This document shows, in pieces, positions 37,536 to 46,754 of a stretch of DNA of 64,000 nucleotides. Location: NCBI RefSeq assembly GCF_027570195.1, contig NZ_JAKMUZ010000008.1, positions 1 through 64,000 of the forward strand. Direction: 5' to 3'. This DNA comes from Corynebacterium yonathiae (GTDB lineage: Bacteria; Actinomycetota; Actinomycetes; Mycobacteriales; Mycobacteriaceae). The notes under the pieces were generated by a model, which saw nothing but the letters and a program-made list of their open reading frames with translations, had not been told where the DNA came from and searched no databases. The translations under genes and the position numbers were made by a program. Within the stretch, counting starts at the first letter, position 1; every line of letters starts with the position of its first letter.

Positions 37536-38909
37536 ATGTCTACGTCACATAATTCCTCTTCCCGCGACGAGGCCCAGCGCCCGTCTGCGCAGGAAAAAGG
37601 CACCGCAACACAGATCCAGAAGCCAGGCGAGGAAGATTCGCATACCCTCGTCGCTTATGATGACGCACACCTCGGCGCCGAGGCCGCGAGCGAGTACCCA
37701 GCCGAACGCGACGATAAATCTGCCATCCTGGCCAAGGACTTCCGCACCATGGCCAAGGTCTCAGTCGTCTTTATCCTCATCGTCGCCGGCCTAGCGCTAG
37801 CCGGCTACCTGCTCAAGTTCATTTGGGTAGGCCTGCTGCCGGTTTTGCTCGCCGTCCTCGTTTCCACGGTGCTCTACCCAGTCAGTGCCTGGCTGCAGGG
37901 AAAGGGATTTCCCCGCTCGCTCGCGGCGGTGAGCACTCTGCTCGGCCTCATCATCATCTTCTGCGGCGTCTTTGCTGCCATGGCCCCGGTAGTCACCAGC
38001 CAAAGCCAGACGCTCATTGACCAAGCCGAAGACGGCATTAACCAGCTGACGGAGATGGTGGAAAAGTCCCCCCTCGATATCCAGAGTGACCAGCTGCAAT
38101 CCGTGCTCCAAGACGCGGTCAAGTTTGCCAAGGGCCAAGCATCCACCATCGCCACCGGCGTTATTTCCGGCTTTTCCATGGCCAGCTCCATCGTTGTGGC
38201 CGCACTGATCATGCTCTTTGTCACCTTCTTTATTATCAAGGACGGCGACAAATTCCTGCCTTGGTTGCGCAAGTACACCGGCAATTCCACCGGCTGGCAC
38301 GTCACGGAACTCGGCTCCCGCATCTGGAAGACTTTGTCTGGCTTTATCCAGGCGCAGGCCGCGGTGGCCATGGTGGACGCAGTTCTCATCGGCCTTGGCC
38401 TGTGGGCGCTACAAGTTCCGCTAGCGCTCGTCATCGCTGTGGTGACGTTCTTCGCTAGCTTCATCCCCATCATCGGCGCCGTAACCGCCGGTGCCCTCGC
38501 CATCATCATTGCGCTGGTATCCAACGGCCTGACCAACGCACTTCTTGCTTTGGCCCTTATCATCATCGTCCAGCAGGTTGAGGGAAATCTCCTACAACCA
38601 CTGCTCCAATCCAAGGCCATGGGACTGCACGCGGCCGTTGTCCTACTCTCCGTCACCGTCGGCTCTACCCTGGCCGGCATCGTCGGCGCCTTCCTCGCCG
38701 TCCCCGTGGCCGCAACCATCGCCGTTGTCGTGCGCTACCACGCCGAAATGGCTGCACTGCGCTCCGGGGAAGTCGACCCTTCAGATATAGACATCATCAC
38801 CGGCTCCAAGGATGATCCTGAAGACTTCAGCGACGTCACCTACGAACATGACGAGACCCCACGCGACAAGGTAGAACAGCTCTACCAGTCAATGAGCCCG
38901 TTGAACTAA
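37536..38909 (+). CDS. AI-2E family transporter
   Basis: 457 residues. An acidic cytoplasmic N-tail of about 70 residues precedes a hydrophobic core with seven to eight membrane segments (about 75 to 405). The paired start segments, the long soluble stretch near 145 to 195, and the end block FIPIIGAVTAGALAIIIALV, QQVEGNLLQPLLQSKAMGLH mark the AI-2E/PerM family. Some members export autoinducer-2 or move sodium; the substrate here is unknown. The ATG has no Shine-Dalgarno but a CATAGT element lies just upstream, so a leaderless mRNA is possible. Confidence 0.9.
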   Translation: MSTSHNSSSRDEAQRPSAQEKGTATQIQKPGEEDSHTLVAYDDAHLGAEAASEYPAERDDKSAILAKDFRTMAKVSVVFILIVAGLALAGYLLKFIWVGLLPVLLAVLVSTVLYPVSAWLQGKGFPRSLAAVSTLLGLIIIFCGVFAAMAPVVTSQSQTLIDQAEDGINQLTEMVEKSPLDIQSDQLQSVLQDAVKFAKGQASTIATGVISGFSMASSIVVAALIMLFVTFFIIKDGDKFLPWLRKYTGNSTGWHVTELGSRIWKTLSGFIQAQAAVAMVDAVLIGLGLWALQVPLALVIAVVTFFASFIPIIGAVTAGALAIIIALVSNGLTNALLALALIIIVQQVEGNLLQPLLQSKAMGLHAAVVLLSVTVGSTLAGIVGAFLAVPVAATIAVVVRYHAEMAALRSGEVDPSDIDIITGSKDDPEDFSDVTYEHDETPRDKVEQLYQSMSPLN

Positions 38910-38921
38910 GACTCAGCCACA

Positions 38922-38950
38922 AGCGCGCCAGCCCTTCGCCGGCGCGCTTT
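38922..38950. terminator. Bidirectional terminator between the AI-2E gene and the nucleosidase
   Basis: AAGCGCGCC pairs with GGCGCGCTT. The plus strand continues TAGTTTTT, so it terminates the AI-2E gene. The convergent nucleosidase gene ends 6 bases away and may use the same stem. Confidence 0.8.
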
Positions 38951-38955
38951 AGTTT

Positions 38956-39546
38956 TTAGCGCAGAAAGCCTAAGTCCGTAGCGGCCGAGGCGAGCTGGCG
39001 CGCGCCCCGGTCGAGGACGTTGGCCCAGGTGCCCTTAGACTCCTCATTCGCGGAATCGGAGACCTGCTTGAGCAGGGTGCAGGGCACGTCGAAGCGCTGG
39101 CATACTGCGGCAATGGAATAGCCTTCCATGTCGCAGAGCTGGGATTTTTTGGCCAGCTCAGTGCGCAAGGCGGTATCGGAGACAAACATATCGCCCGTGG
39201 CCAGCCCACGAACTGGCAAGCGGCCGGAGGTCTCGAGCTCGATGACCTCTGGCAGCAGGTAGCGATTGATATCGGTAAGCACTTCGAGCTTGAAGTCGTG
39301 TTTGGTGACCTTATCTACTTCGAAGACGCCAGCCATGCCGTCGACAAGCGCGCCGGCCGTGCCGATATTGACCACGCGATCGGGAAGGGCGCCGTTAGCG
39401 CGGGCGTCGGCAAGAGCCTCCGTTAAGGCCATGGCGGCCGGAACCGTGCCGATCCCAGTAATGAGCAGGGGCTCGCCCTCCGGAATGTGCGCGGCTTCCG
39501 CATCGACAGCGGCGACGAAAAGGGTGCGTCCGTTGAGATTCTCCAT
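38956..39546 (-). CDS. Nucleosidase of the PNP/MTAN fold
   Basis: 196 residues. The phosphorylase/nucleosidase fold is shown by ITGIGTVPAAMALTEAL, VVNIGTAGAL, FVSDTALR and CDMEGYSIAAVCQRF, where ME contacts the ribose and the late LKQVSDSANE supplies the catalytic Asp. It is shorter than E. coli MtnN (about 230 residues). Hydrolysis of methylthioadenosine or S-adenosylhomocysteine is likely but the exact nucleoside is not certain. It is convergent with the AI-2E gene and 23 bases downstream of the 349-residue gene. Confidence 0.85.
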   Translation of the reverse strand: MENLNGRTLFVAAVDAEAAHIPEGEPLLITGIGTVPAAMALTEALADARANGALPDRVVNIGTAGALVDGMAGVFEVDKVTKHDFKLEVLTDINRYLLPEVIELETSGRLPVRGLATGDMFVSDTALRTELAKKSQLCDMEGYSIAAVCQRFDVPCTLLKQVSDSANEESKGTWANVLDRGARQLASAATDLGFLR

Positions 39547-39569
39547 GCCTGTGAGAATACCTGCCCGCC

Positions 39570-40619
39570 CTAGTCAAAGTTCAATGTGCGGTTCTTCTGG
39601 CGCAGGCGAATCGTAATATTCTTCTGGCCAGCGCCGAGTGCGATAATGTTCCCGCTGAGCACGCGCGCGACCGCCAGGTCGGCCTCCGTGGGAGCTTCGG
39701 CCGCCACCCGCGCCGTGGGCAGCCAGGCGTCGTGGGGATCAGGCGCGCCAAGGTGAATGAGTCGCTCGCGCTCCACGTCAATCCAATAGCCTTCAGTGGC
39801 CATAAAGCGATCGTGGCTCCCATCGAAGGAATCGCGGCGCCACCCGCCCTCGGCCACACGAAAGACAAAGGGGCAATAGCCAAAGCGCGAGGGCACGATG
39901 TAGCGCGTCTGGGGGCTAACTCGCCAATGGCCACGCGCGGAGCTCCAGACTTGGCGGTAGGTATCAGCTAGGCTCATTCCTAATCGCAAGCGCTGTTGCC
40001 TGTCCTCCTCGAGTCCCGCATCTTCTACCTGCGTATTTAGCTTGCCCAGGCGAGTAGCATCGGCCACATACATGCCCAGCCATGCCTCCTCCGGCGTCGT
40101 ATACGGCCCGGTAATATCGCGGTGAAAGGACTCCGGGATAGCCTTTTCTGCGTCCTTGGGAAGGCGTTGGCGCGCGGCAAAAGCCCACAGCCGCGGATGC
40201 CCCATGCGGTAGAGCATCACCGTCGCCCGCGGCAGACGGTCATGTACTTGCTGGCGCGTCAAGTAATCACCCGCGCTAATGCGCCGCAGCAACTGCTTGG
40301 CGATATCCCCCTCCACCTGCTGCTCCACACTCGGCGCGACCTCCATATCCGGCAATTGGCTAAGCAACATCAGGTCGATGATGTCTCCCAAATCAAAGAC
40401 CTTGCTCAATTCCGCCTGTGCTGCGGAGCCAAAGGCCTCGATCGCGTCATAGCCTAGGGGTCCACCCAAGCGGCGGATGAGATCCGGGGACACGCTCACC
40501 CGGTTGCGAGTTGCATGTAGTTCCGCAGCGTTGAGATTGCGGTCCAGCCCCACGAGGGCTCCTTTCTCCCCCTCATTGGGGAAATATTTTTTGGTCATGC
40601 TTGGGATTAAGCCAGACAT
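39570..40619 (-). CDS. Conserved hypothetical protein
   Basis: 349 residues with no signal peptide, membrane segment or motif I recognise. Notable parts are MTKKYFPNEGEKGALVGLD near the start, a helical middle with GDYLTRQQVHDRLPRATVML, and a Trp-rich end (GGWRRDSFDG, GYWIDVERERLIHLG). The ATG at 40598 (MTKKYF) is as good as that at 40619; neither has a clear ribosome site. It is probably cotranscribed with the nucleosidase. Function unknown. Confidence 0.7.
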   Translation of the reverse strand: MSGLIPSMTKKYFPNEGEKGALVGLDRNLNAAELHATRNRVSVSPDLIRRLGGPLGYDAIEAFGSAAQAELSKVFDLGDIIDLMLLSQLPDMEVAPSVEQQVEGDIAKQLLRRISAGDYLTRQQVHDRLPRATVMLYRMGHPRLWAFAARQRLPKDAEKAIPESFHRDITGPYTTPEEAWLGMYVADATRLGKLNTQVEDAGLEEDRQQRLRLGMSLADTYRQVWSSARGHWRVSPQTRYIVPSRFGYCPFVFRVAEGGWRRDSFDGSHDRFMATEGYWIDVERERLIHLGAPDPHDAWLPTARVAAEAPTEADLAVARVLSGNIIALGAGQKNITIRLRQKNRTLNFD

Positions 40620-40925
40620 TGGTCTTGTGGCCGTCTTCCATTGCGTCCCTTTCGCAGAGCAAGAACATTGTGTAGAAGCCTGCCTAGAGGATCTTGGGAC
40701 TCCTCCGCTTCGCCACCGTTGATTCTCGGCCGCCCAACAGATGACAACCTTATTCCTTAAGGGTTACATCGTGAAAGACGCATTTCGTTGCAAATTCCCC
40801 TTTCATAGTCCAATTCGAGAGAATTCTTGGCACCCTTATGTCTATAGTATGACACGGAATGATCCTTAGTCATTCGCTTTCTTTCGCAATTTTCTCTCTG
40901 GACAGCGCACAAAGGAGCATTACCT
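40620..40925. other. Intergenic promoter region
   Basis: No gene is seen. A -10-like TATAGTATG lies near 40844 on the plus strand and would serve the membrane protein at 40926; an AAAGGAG ribosome site precedes that start. Confidence 0.45.
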
Positions 40926-41912
40926 TTGAACGACAAGAATTCTTGGGGTTCATCAGATTCAACCCCATATTCAGATTCGAACGAATCTGCCTCCCCTGTA
41001 CAGGCCCCCGGTACAGGAACAAACACCAGCTCTTCAGGCAAAGGCAAGCGCACCGCAATTATTGTCGTTGCCGCTCTAGCCATTATCGCGCTGATCGGCG
41101 GAGGTGCCTGGGCGCTGATGACAAGCAAAGATTCTGAGGACGCAAGCGGCGCTGAACCGGGGTTTCAGGCTCAAGAAGCCAGCAGCGAAGAAACCACCCC
41201 ACAACCGACTGGGGAAAAAGAAAGCTCACCCGAAAAGAAACATGAGGCTAAGCCGTCTCGGAACACAAGCGCTGGGCCTTCCACAGAGGAAAAGTGTGGA
41301 ACACTAGCTAACGACATAATGGACTCCCCTATCGACACGCTTCAGCTTTTTTGTGATGGAACCTGGCTGTACCTCGCACAAAAGCAGTCCTCCAATTACG
41401 GACTGTTTTACTGGACCGATAATGATTGGAAGTTGTACCGCACTGACAACACATCCGGCGATTCCGTCAATAGCTGCTACGACAAAGAGAAACTGGACAA
41501 AGCCGGCGCCCCCAAGGATCTGACCAACCAACTCAAGCTCTGCGAAGCCCAGCAAACTCAGACCTCGAAGGTTCGCGACAAGCCCATTACCGCCGAAGAG
41601 GAATTTCCACCTGAAGATTACTGGTACGGCGAATGCGACGGCCGCTACGTGCTCATCGCGGAATCAGTCATTATCCCGCCAGCGACTGACCCGATTTCTG
41701 AACCCTACCGAGTACACAAAAAATACCCGGGCTCCAAGATTATTCCCGGCTCCGCATGTAGCTCCCTACGCAGCCATGTCGAAGGCGGCACCGTCTATGC
41801 CATTGTCTACGAAGCCGGCCACAGTGTGGACAAGGTCTGCTCGCTGAAGGCTAAATATGGCGGCAATGCCCGATCTCTCAATAACAACGCAGATTTCTCT
41901 GACCCCTGTTAA
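40926..41912 (+). CDS. Single-pass membrane protein with Cys-rich outer domain
   Basis: 328 residues from a TTG at 40926 preceded by AAAGGAG; the first codons fit a soluble tail. Residues 1 to 40 are Ser/Thr-rich and cytoplasmic, 43 to 65 a membrane helix (TAIIVVAALAIIALIGGGAW), 66 to 125 a Glu/Ser/Pro linker. The outer domain (130 to 328) has eight cysteines, an even number suggesting disulfides, ending NADFSDPC. I do not recognise the family. It opens a run of envelope genes on the same strand. Confidence 0.75.
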   Translation: MNDKNSWGSSDSTPYSDSNESASPVQAPGTGTNTSSSGKGKRTAIIVVAALAIIALIGGGAWALMTSKDSEDASGAEPGFQAQEASSEETTPQPTGEKESSPEKKHEAKPSRNTSAGPSTEEKCGTLANDIMDSPIDTLQLFCDGTWLYLAQKQSSNYGLFYWTDNDWKLYRTDNTSGDSVNSCYDKEKLDKAGAPKDLTNQLKLCEAQQTQTSKVRDKPITAEEEFPPEDYWYGECDGRYVLIAESVIIPPATDPISEPYRVHKKYPGSKIIPGSACSSLRSHVEGGTVYAIVYEAGHSVDKVCSLKAKYGGNARSLNNNADFSDPC

Positions 41913-41987
41913 CTCACGTCCTCTCATTCCTTATCCCTCCACCTGCCTCCCCGACGTTTTCCACCCCGCATCTGAAAGGACCATCCC

Positions 41988-42755
41988 GTGGCTCACTACA
42001 ACCTCTACGATTCTCTCTCCCTCGACCCCTCCGCGGACTCTACTCAGCTGGTAGCTGATATCGACGCCAAGCTGGCGCAACTCAGCCCAGAAAATACGGC
42101 AGCTCGAGACGAGCTCACCACCGCTCGGGAGATCTTCTCTGTTGGACACCGCCGGACGAAGTATGACAAGGAACTCGCCAATCCTACCGGCCCAGAAGTA
42201 GACATCGCGCGTATCCGCGATATCGCAGCTCTACCTGCTGCAAGTGCTACTGATTCCTCTAGCCTTGCTGCCAAGCACGCAACACCTTCCCCGGAAGCAA
42301 CCGGCACCTACACTCCGGCACCCGGATACACCGCCGCACATACACGTCAACCGCAACAAGGATGGCCTGCCCACACCGCTAGTCAGCAGGCTGCCTCCAA
42401 TAACACCGGTTTCAGTAGCTCCAAAAAGCAGTTCACCGTTGACTTCAGCAATATGGCTTTCCCGGTCACCCCCGCTCGCCAACGCTGCCAGTCCATCATG
42501 TGGTGTGTGATTTGGGGAATTCTGCTGCTGATGTGGCTGATAGCCGGCATTCGCGGCCTCTCCCTGGCTAACACTGCTGGCGACACCACTGCAATGAGCC
42601 TGCTTTTTGATTCTTCTAATCTCGAAGCGAGAACCGCTGACTTCGCTGCCTCGATAATTAAGACCCTTATCGCGACTCCGCTCCTGCTCGTACTGGGCGA
42701 GTTCATCTGGTCCATTCGCAAGACCATGGGCCTTAAGGCAGCGAACGATGCCTAA
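41988..42755 (+). CDS. J-like N-domain membrane protein
   Basis: 255 residues from a GTG at 41988 with AAAGGA eight bases upstream. Residues 1 to 65 look like a J-domain remnant (YNLYDSLSLDPSADSTQLV, then HRRTKYDKELA) but the HPD triad that activates Hsp70 is absent. A Ser/Thr/Pro linker follows, then two membrane segments (about 165 to 190 and 222 to 242). The stop overlaps the next start by eight bases. A scaffold or envelope role is possible; function unknown. Confidence 0.75.
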   Translation: MAHYNLYDSLSLDPSADSTQLVADIDAKLAQLSPENTAARDELTTAREIFSVGHRRTKYDKELANPTGPEVDIARIRDIAALPAASATDSSSLAAKHATPSPEATGTYTPAPGYTAAHTRQPQQGWPAHTASQQAASNNTGFSSSKKQFTVDFSNMAFPVTPARQRCQSIMWCVIWGILLLMWLIAGIRGLSLANTAGDTTAMSLLFDSSNLEARTADFAASIIKTLIATPLLLVLGEFIWSIRKTMGLKAANDA

Positions 42756-43419
42756 GCGTACGCTGCCGGTGTGCAGTTTGCTTGCAGGCCTAGTCCTCAC
42801 CGCTTGTACTGCAGAATCTCCAGAATCCACGCCACCAGAACCTTCGCTGGCCACTGCGCCGACGTCGACAACAAAAGAAGACGACGACGCCCCGCAGGAA
42901 GAAACATCCTCTACCCCTGCTGCGAGGGACGAGAAAACCACTCGTCCGGTGCCACCTAACGTCCTCTTAGACGACGAAGACCCCGCTTCCAAACCGGAAG
43001 CCGCGCCAGAACCCGACACATCTTGCGGTTCTGACGATGCACAGTCCGCTTTTGCTCAGGGCGTATCGCAGGTGCCCCTATGGGAGACCATCGGCTGGGA
43101 ACTGTTCGACTCCTCTGGCTATGATCCCTGCGCCTCCCTATCGTGGGAGACCCTGATGATTGAAGGGGGAAGCAGTTCTTCACCCTTCCACATCATGCTG
43201 TTTAATCACGGCGAATACCTGGGCACTGCAACGGCCAAGCCCTATGGCTTCGCCCCCACCATTGAGCGGGTGAGTGATTCCGAAATCGCGGTGACCTATC
43301 ACTGGCCGCGTGAGGGCGAGGGAAACGCCAACCGCTCAGGGACCACCCAAGCTGGCTTTCGCTGGGATGAGGCCCAGCAAAAGGTCATCATGTCTGGAGA
43401 TGTCCCGCCCACGGGATAG
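42748..43419 (+). CDS. LppP/LprE-family lipoprotein, copy 1
   Basis: 223 residues. Residues 1 to 19 are a lipoprotein signal with lipobox LTAC, so the Cys at 20 should be lipidated and the protein anchored outside the membrane. A Pro/Glu/Thr linker of about 70 residues leads to the domain with CGSDDAQSAFA, YDPCASLSW, FNHGEYLGTATAKPYGF and VTYHWPREGEGNA, which fits the LppP/LprE family. Function is unknown. The start overlaps the previous gene by eight bases. Confidence 0.85.
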   Translation: MPKRTLPVCSLLAGLVLTACTAESPESTPPEPSLATAPTSTTKEDDDAPQEETSSTPAARDEKTTRPVPPNVLLDDEDPASKPEAAPEPDTSCGSDDAQSAFAQGVSQVPLWETIGWELFDSSGYDPCASLSWETLMIEGGSSSSPFHIMLFNHGEYLGTATAKPYGFAPTIERVSDSEIAVTYHWPREGEGNANRSGTTQAGFRWDEAQQKVIMSGDVPPTG

Positions 43420-43455
43420 AAGGAAGCGCACAACTGCATTTCAGTATTTCTTGAT

Positions 43456-43490
43456 AGGAGCTGTTGCTACTCTCGGTAGTAACAGCTCCC
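43456..43490 (+). terminator. Hairpin between the two lipoprotein genes
   Basis: GGAGCTGTTGCTAC pairs with GTAGTAACAGCTCC (one mismatch) around a short loop. No T-tract follows, so it may be a stability or processing element rather than a full terminator. Confidence 0.5.
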
Positions 43491-43521
43491 TACGCTTAGC
43501 TCCGTGGAAGGAAGCCAGATC

Positions 43522-44220
43522 ATGCTGAATACCCGCCTCCGCTTCATACATCATTCGCGCTCCGCCGCAGCAGTAGCTAGCGTCGGCATCCTCTGCCTTT
43601 CTTTAGCAGCTTGTGGAAGCGATTCCCGAGATTCAGGGGATTCACCAACCTTCTCTGCAGCTAGGGAAGCCACTTCAGAAGCAGATGCAGCCACTTCTTC
43701 TGCTAACGAAACGACCGAGGAAAAGCCCTCCCAGAAGACCACTACCGTCGCGGAAGTTCCCCCAGAGGAGGAACAGGAAAAGAGCATGCCACGTCGAGGT
43801 AAAGGCAACGACGGGTCTCCTGAGTGCGGCTCAGATACTGCCGAGACCGCCTATGAAAAGGCCATTCCGCAGGTAGAGCCTTATCCAGGACTTGATGCCC
43901 CGTGGGGTCCTTCTTCCTCTCAATACGATCCATGTGCAGCTCTTTCATGGATTACTGTGACGCTTGAAGGGGCGACTGTTTCCTCGCCGTATCACATTCT
44001 GCTTTTCCACAAAGGTGAGTATCTGGGAACGGCAACTGCTAAGGCATATGGCTTTTCTCCGCGAATTAGCCGCGTAGATGATTCCGAAATTGCAGTTACC
44101 TACCGCTGGCCAAAGGATGGTGAGGGCAATGCTGCAGCATCAGGGAGGACCCAAGCCGATTTCCGTTGGGATGAAGGCGCGCAAAAGGTAATTATGTCTG
44201 GGGACGTACCACCGTACTAG
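43522..44220 (+). CDS. LppP/LprE-family lipoprotein, copy 2
   Basis: 232 residues from the ATG at 43522 with AAGGAAG upstream. The lipobox is LAAC near residue 30. The outer domain closely follows copy 1: CGSDTAETAYEKAIPQV, YDPCAALSW, FHKGEYLGTATAKAYGF, VTYRWPKDGEGNA and a shared VIMSGDVPP end. The linkers differ. The pair is a tandem duplication whose domains are conserved while the linkers have drifted. Confidence 0.87.
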   Translation: MLNTRLRFIHHSRSAAAVASVGILCLSLAACGSDSRDSGDSPTFSAAREATSEADAATSSANETTEEKPSQKTTTVAEVPPEEEQEKSMPRRGKGNDGSPECGSDTAETAYEKAIPQVEPYPGLDAPWGPSSSQYDPCAALSWITVTLEGATVSSPYHILLFHKGEYLGTATAKAYGFSPRISRVDDSEIAVTYRWPKDGEGNAAASGRTQADFRWDEGAQKVIMSGDVPPY

Positions 44221-44380
44221 ACCGAGGCCAAGCGTGCTTGTTTTGATCGAGGGACGGTCACCGTGCGGTGAGGCAAATCCTCCACGGGTGTGCGAGCCCA
44301 TTGAATGGATACGTTATGGGCTTTCACGGAAAGCTGGCGGTAGTTATCGTGGCCGGTATTTGGCGGAAGGAGAGATCGGA

Positions 44381-44575
44381 ATGAAGGAAAAGACGTTTCA
44401 GCAGAAATTTGGAGTCTTCGCTCTGGTGGCGGCGGTTCTACTGCTGATCGTGAACCTGACCGTAGCAGAAGCTACGGTGCTGGGGCTCTCCTCGCCACTG
44501 CTGCTCGGAGTCACGGGCACCATTATGATGCGCGATGACAGGAGTGAGAGCAGCAGCGGCGCGAAGGAAGACTAG
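44381..44575 (+). CDS. Small two-helix membrane protein
   Basis: 64 residues from the ATG at 44381, which has GGAAGGAGAG about nine bases upstream. Two short hydrophobic segments (VFALVAAVLLLIVNL and LGLSSPLLLGVTGTIMM) are followed by an acidic/Ser tail. The stop shares the CTAG tetranucleotide with the stop of the convergent cysN gene. Function unknown. Confidence 0.65.
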   Translation: MKEKTFQQKFGVFALVAAVLLLIVNLTVAEATVLGLSSPLLLGVTGTIMMRDDRSESSSGAKED

Positions 44576-45855
44576 CGCAGGCGATGGCCCACGAAGCCGG
44601 CGGCGAGAGTGTTGCCGGAGGACTGGTCGATGAGCAGGAAGTTGCCCACTGCGCCGCGGGCGGCGTAGTCCTCGACGGGAAGCTTCGCTTGGGTCTGGAT
44701 GGTGATGTGGGCGATGTCGTTCATAGTGACGGACTCGGGATCCTCCACATCGGAGACGCCATCGAGATCCAGGGTGCGAGTGACGGCGGCGATGCGGGCC
44801 TTGACTAGGGAGGAACCATAGCGCAGCTTGAGCATCTGTCCGGGCTTGATGTCCTTTTCGGTCAGACCGACGACTGTGGCGTCGAATTCGCGGGTGGCCG
44901 CGGGGCGCTGAGGTCCGGCTATGAGATCGCCACGGGCGAGATCGATGTCGTCGGCAAGCAGGAGCGTCACGGAGTCACCGGTGGCGGCGGAGTCGGCGGG
45001 GCCATCGGCAGTGTCGATCTGAGTGACGGTGCTGGTGCGGCCTTCGGGAAGGCCAACCTCATCGCCTACTGAGATGGAGCCAGCCTTCACGCGGCCGGCG
45101 TAGCCGCGGTAATCGGAAGCGTGCTCGCGGATGACGTACTGGATGGGGAAACGGAAATCCAGCTCATCGGCACGGCCAGAGGCGACGGGGACGGTCTCGA
45201 GGACCTCAAGAACGGTCGGGCCGGTATACCACTCCATATTGGCGGAACGCTCAACCACGTTATCGCCTTTGAGCGCGGAAATCGGCACGACGGTGGTATC
45301 GGTGATGTCTAAGCGCGCGGCGATCTGGTTGAACTCGGACTCGATTTCGCGGAAGACCTGCTCATCGTAGTCCACGAGGTCAATCTTGTTCACCGCAAGG
45401 ACCACGTGGCGCACGCCTAGGAGCGCGGCGACGTTGAGGTGGCGGCGGGTTTGTTCGACGACGCCATGGCGGGCGTCGATAAGAAGCACTACTACCTGCG
45501 AGGTAGACATGCCGGTGACCGTATTGCGGGTGTACTGCACGTGCCCCGGGGTATCGGCGAGGATGAAGGTGCGCTTATCTGTGGCAAAGTAGCGATAAGC
45601 CACGTCGATGGTAATGCCCTGTTCGCGCTCGGCACGCAGGCCGTCGACAAGCAAGGAAAGGTCCATGCCATCGAAGCCGCGGTCGGTGGAGGTGCGCTCC
45701 ATGGACTCGACCTGGTCCGCGAGCACGGACTTGGTGTCGTAGAGTAGACGGCCGACGAAGGTGGACTTGCCGTCATCGACGGAGCCGGCGGTGCACAGGC
45801 GCAGGGTATCGCGCTGCTTGAGGGCGCCGACATTCGGCGCGAGGGTGGTCGTCAT
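44572..45855 (-). CDS. cysN: Sulfate adenylyltransferase, GTPase subunit CysN
   Basis: 427 residues. It is the GTP-driven partner of CysD in activating sulfate to APS. G motifs are GSVDDGKSTFVGRLL, DTPGHVQYT and NKIDLVD; EF-Tu-like beta domains follow. There is no APS-kinase domain at the C-terminus, so PAPS is not made by this protein. Its start shares one base with the cysD stop (TGATG). It is the last gene of cysH-cysD-cysN. Confidence 0.96.
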   Translation of the reverse strand: MTTTLAPNVGALKQRDTLRLCTAGSVDDGKSTFVGRLLYDTKSVLADQVESMERTSTDRGFDGMDLSLLVDGLRAEREQGITIDVAYRYFATDKRTFILADTPGHVQYTRNTVTGMSTSQVVVLLIDARHGVVEQTRRHLNVAALLGVRHVVLAVNKIDLVDYDEQVFREIESEFNQIAARLDITDTTVVPISALKGDNVVERSANMEWYTGPTVLEVLETVPVASGRADELDFRFPIQYVIREHASDYRGYAGRVKAGSISVGDEVGLPEGRTSTVTQIDTADGPADSAATGDSVTLLLADDIDLARGDLIAGPQRPAATREFDATVVGLTEKDIKPGQMLKLRYGSSLVKARIAAVTRTLDLDGVSDVEDPESVTMNDIAHITIQTQAKLPVEDYAARGAVGNFLLIDQSSGNTLAAGFVGHRLR

Positions 45856-46754
45856 CAGAAGTATCCTTCCTTCTTGCGGTCCTCCATGGCGGACTCGGAG
45901 AGTTTGTCATCGGCGCGGGTGGCGCCGCGCTCAGAAAGGGTGGAAATGGAAATCTCCGCGAGCACCTCATCCGGCGTCGATGCGGTAGATTCCACGGCGC
46001 CGGTGCAGGACATATCGCCCACGGTGCGGTAGCGCACGGTGCGGGTTTCCAGCTCCTCATCTTCAGCCGGGCCGCCCCATTCACCAGGGGCTAGCCACAT
46101 GCCATTGCGCTTGAATACTTCACGCTCGTGGGAGTAGTAGATGGAGGGCAGCTCGAGTTCGCGGGCGCCGATATATTCCCAAATATCGGACTCGGTCCAG
46201 TTGGAAATGGGGAAAACGCGGACGTTTTCACCGGCCATCTTGCCGCCGTTGTACAGATCCCAGAGCTCGGGACGCTGGCGGCGGGGATCCCAGCCGCCGA
46301 AAGAATCGCGGATGGAGAAGATGCGCTCCTTGGCACGGGCGCGCTCCTCATCGCGGCGGGCGCCGCCGCATACGGCGTCATACTCGCGCTCGGCGATGGT
46401 CTCTACCAACGGCACCGACTGCAGTGGGTTGCGGGTGCCATCGGGGCGCTCCTGCAGATCGCCGCGGTCAATCCAATCTTGGACGCGGGCGACGTGCAGG
46501 CGGGCACCGGATTCTTCGACGAGGCGGTCGCGGAAATCGATGACCTCGGGGAAGTTGTGCCCGGTATCGACATGGAGGAGCTCAAATGGCACCGTGGCCG
46601 GGGCGAAGGCGCGGCGGGCCAGCTCGAATACAACAACGGAATCCTTGCCGCCAGAAAAGAGGATGCCAACCTTATCGAATTGGCCGGCCACCTCGCGCAG
46701 GATGTGGATGGACTCGTTTTCTAGGTCTTTTAAGTGTGGAGAAAGTGTGCTCAT
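45855..46754 (-). CDS. cysD: Sulfate adenylyltransferase, subunit CysD
   Basis: 299 residues from the ATG at 46754. It makes adenosine phosphosulfate from ATP and sulfate with CysN. The PP-loop is FSGGKDSVV near residue 36; LHVDTGHNFPEV and CGGARRDEERARAKER are family features, and the end DRKKEGYF is typical. The ATG overlaps the cysH stop (TAATG). Confidence 0.96.
   Translation of the reverse strand: MSTLSPHLKDLENESIHILREVAGQFDKVGILFSGGKDSVVVFELARRAFAPATVPFELLHVDTGHNFPEVIDFRDRLVEESGARLHVARVQDWIDRGDLQERPDGTRNPLQSVPLVETIAEREYDAVCGGARRDEERARAKERIFSIRDSFGGWDPRRQRPELWDLYNGGKMAGENVRVFPISNWTESDIWEYIGARELELPSIYYSHEREVFKRNGMWLAPGEWGGPAEDEELETRTVRYRTVGDMSCTGAVESTASTPDEVLAEISISTLSERGATRADDKLSESAMEDRKKEGYF

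Noticed and set aside
44234-44380. Longer start for the 64-residue membrane protein
   Set aside because: The extra 49 codons have no hydrophobic or family character and the ATG at 44381 has the good ribosome site.
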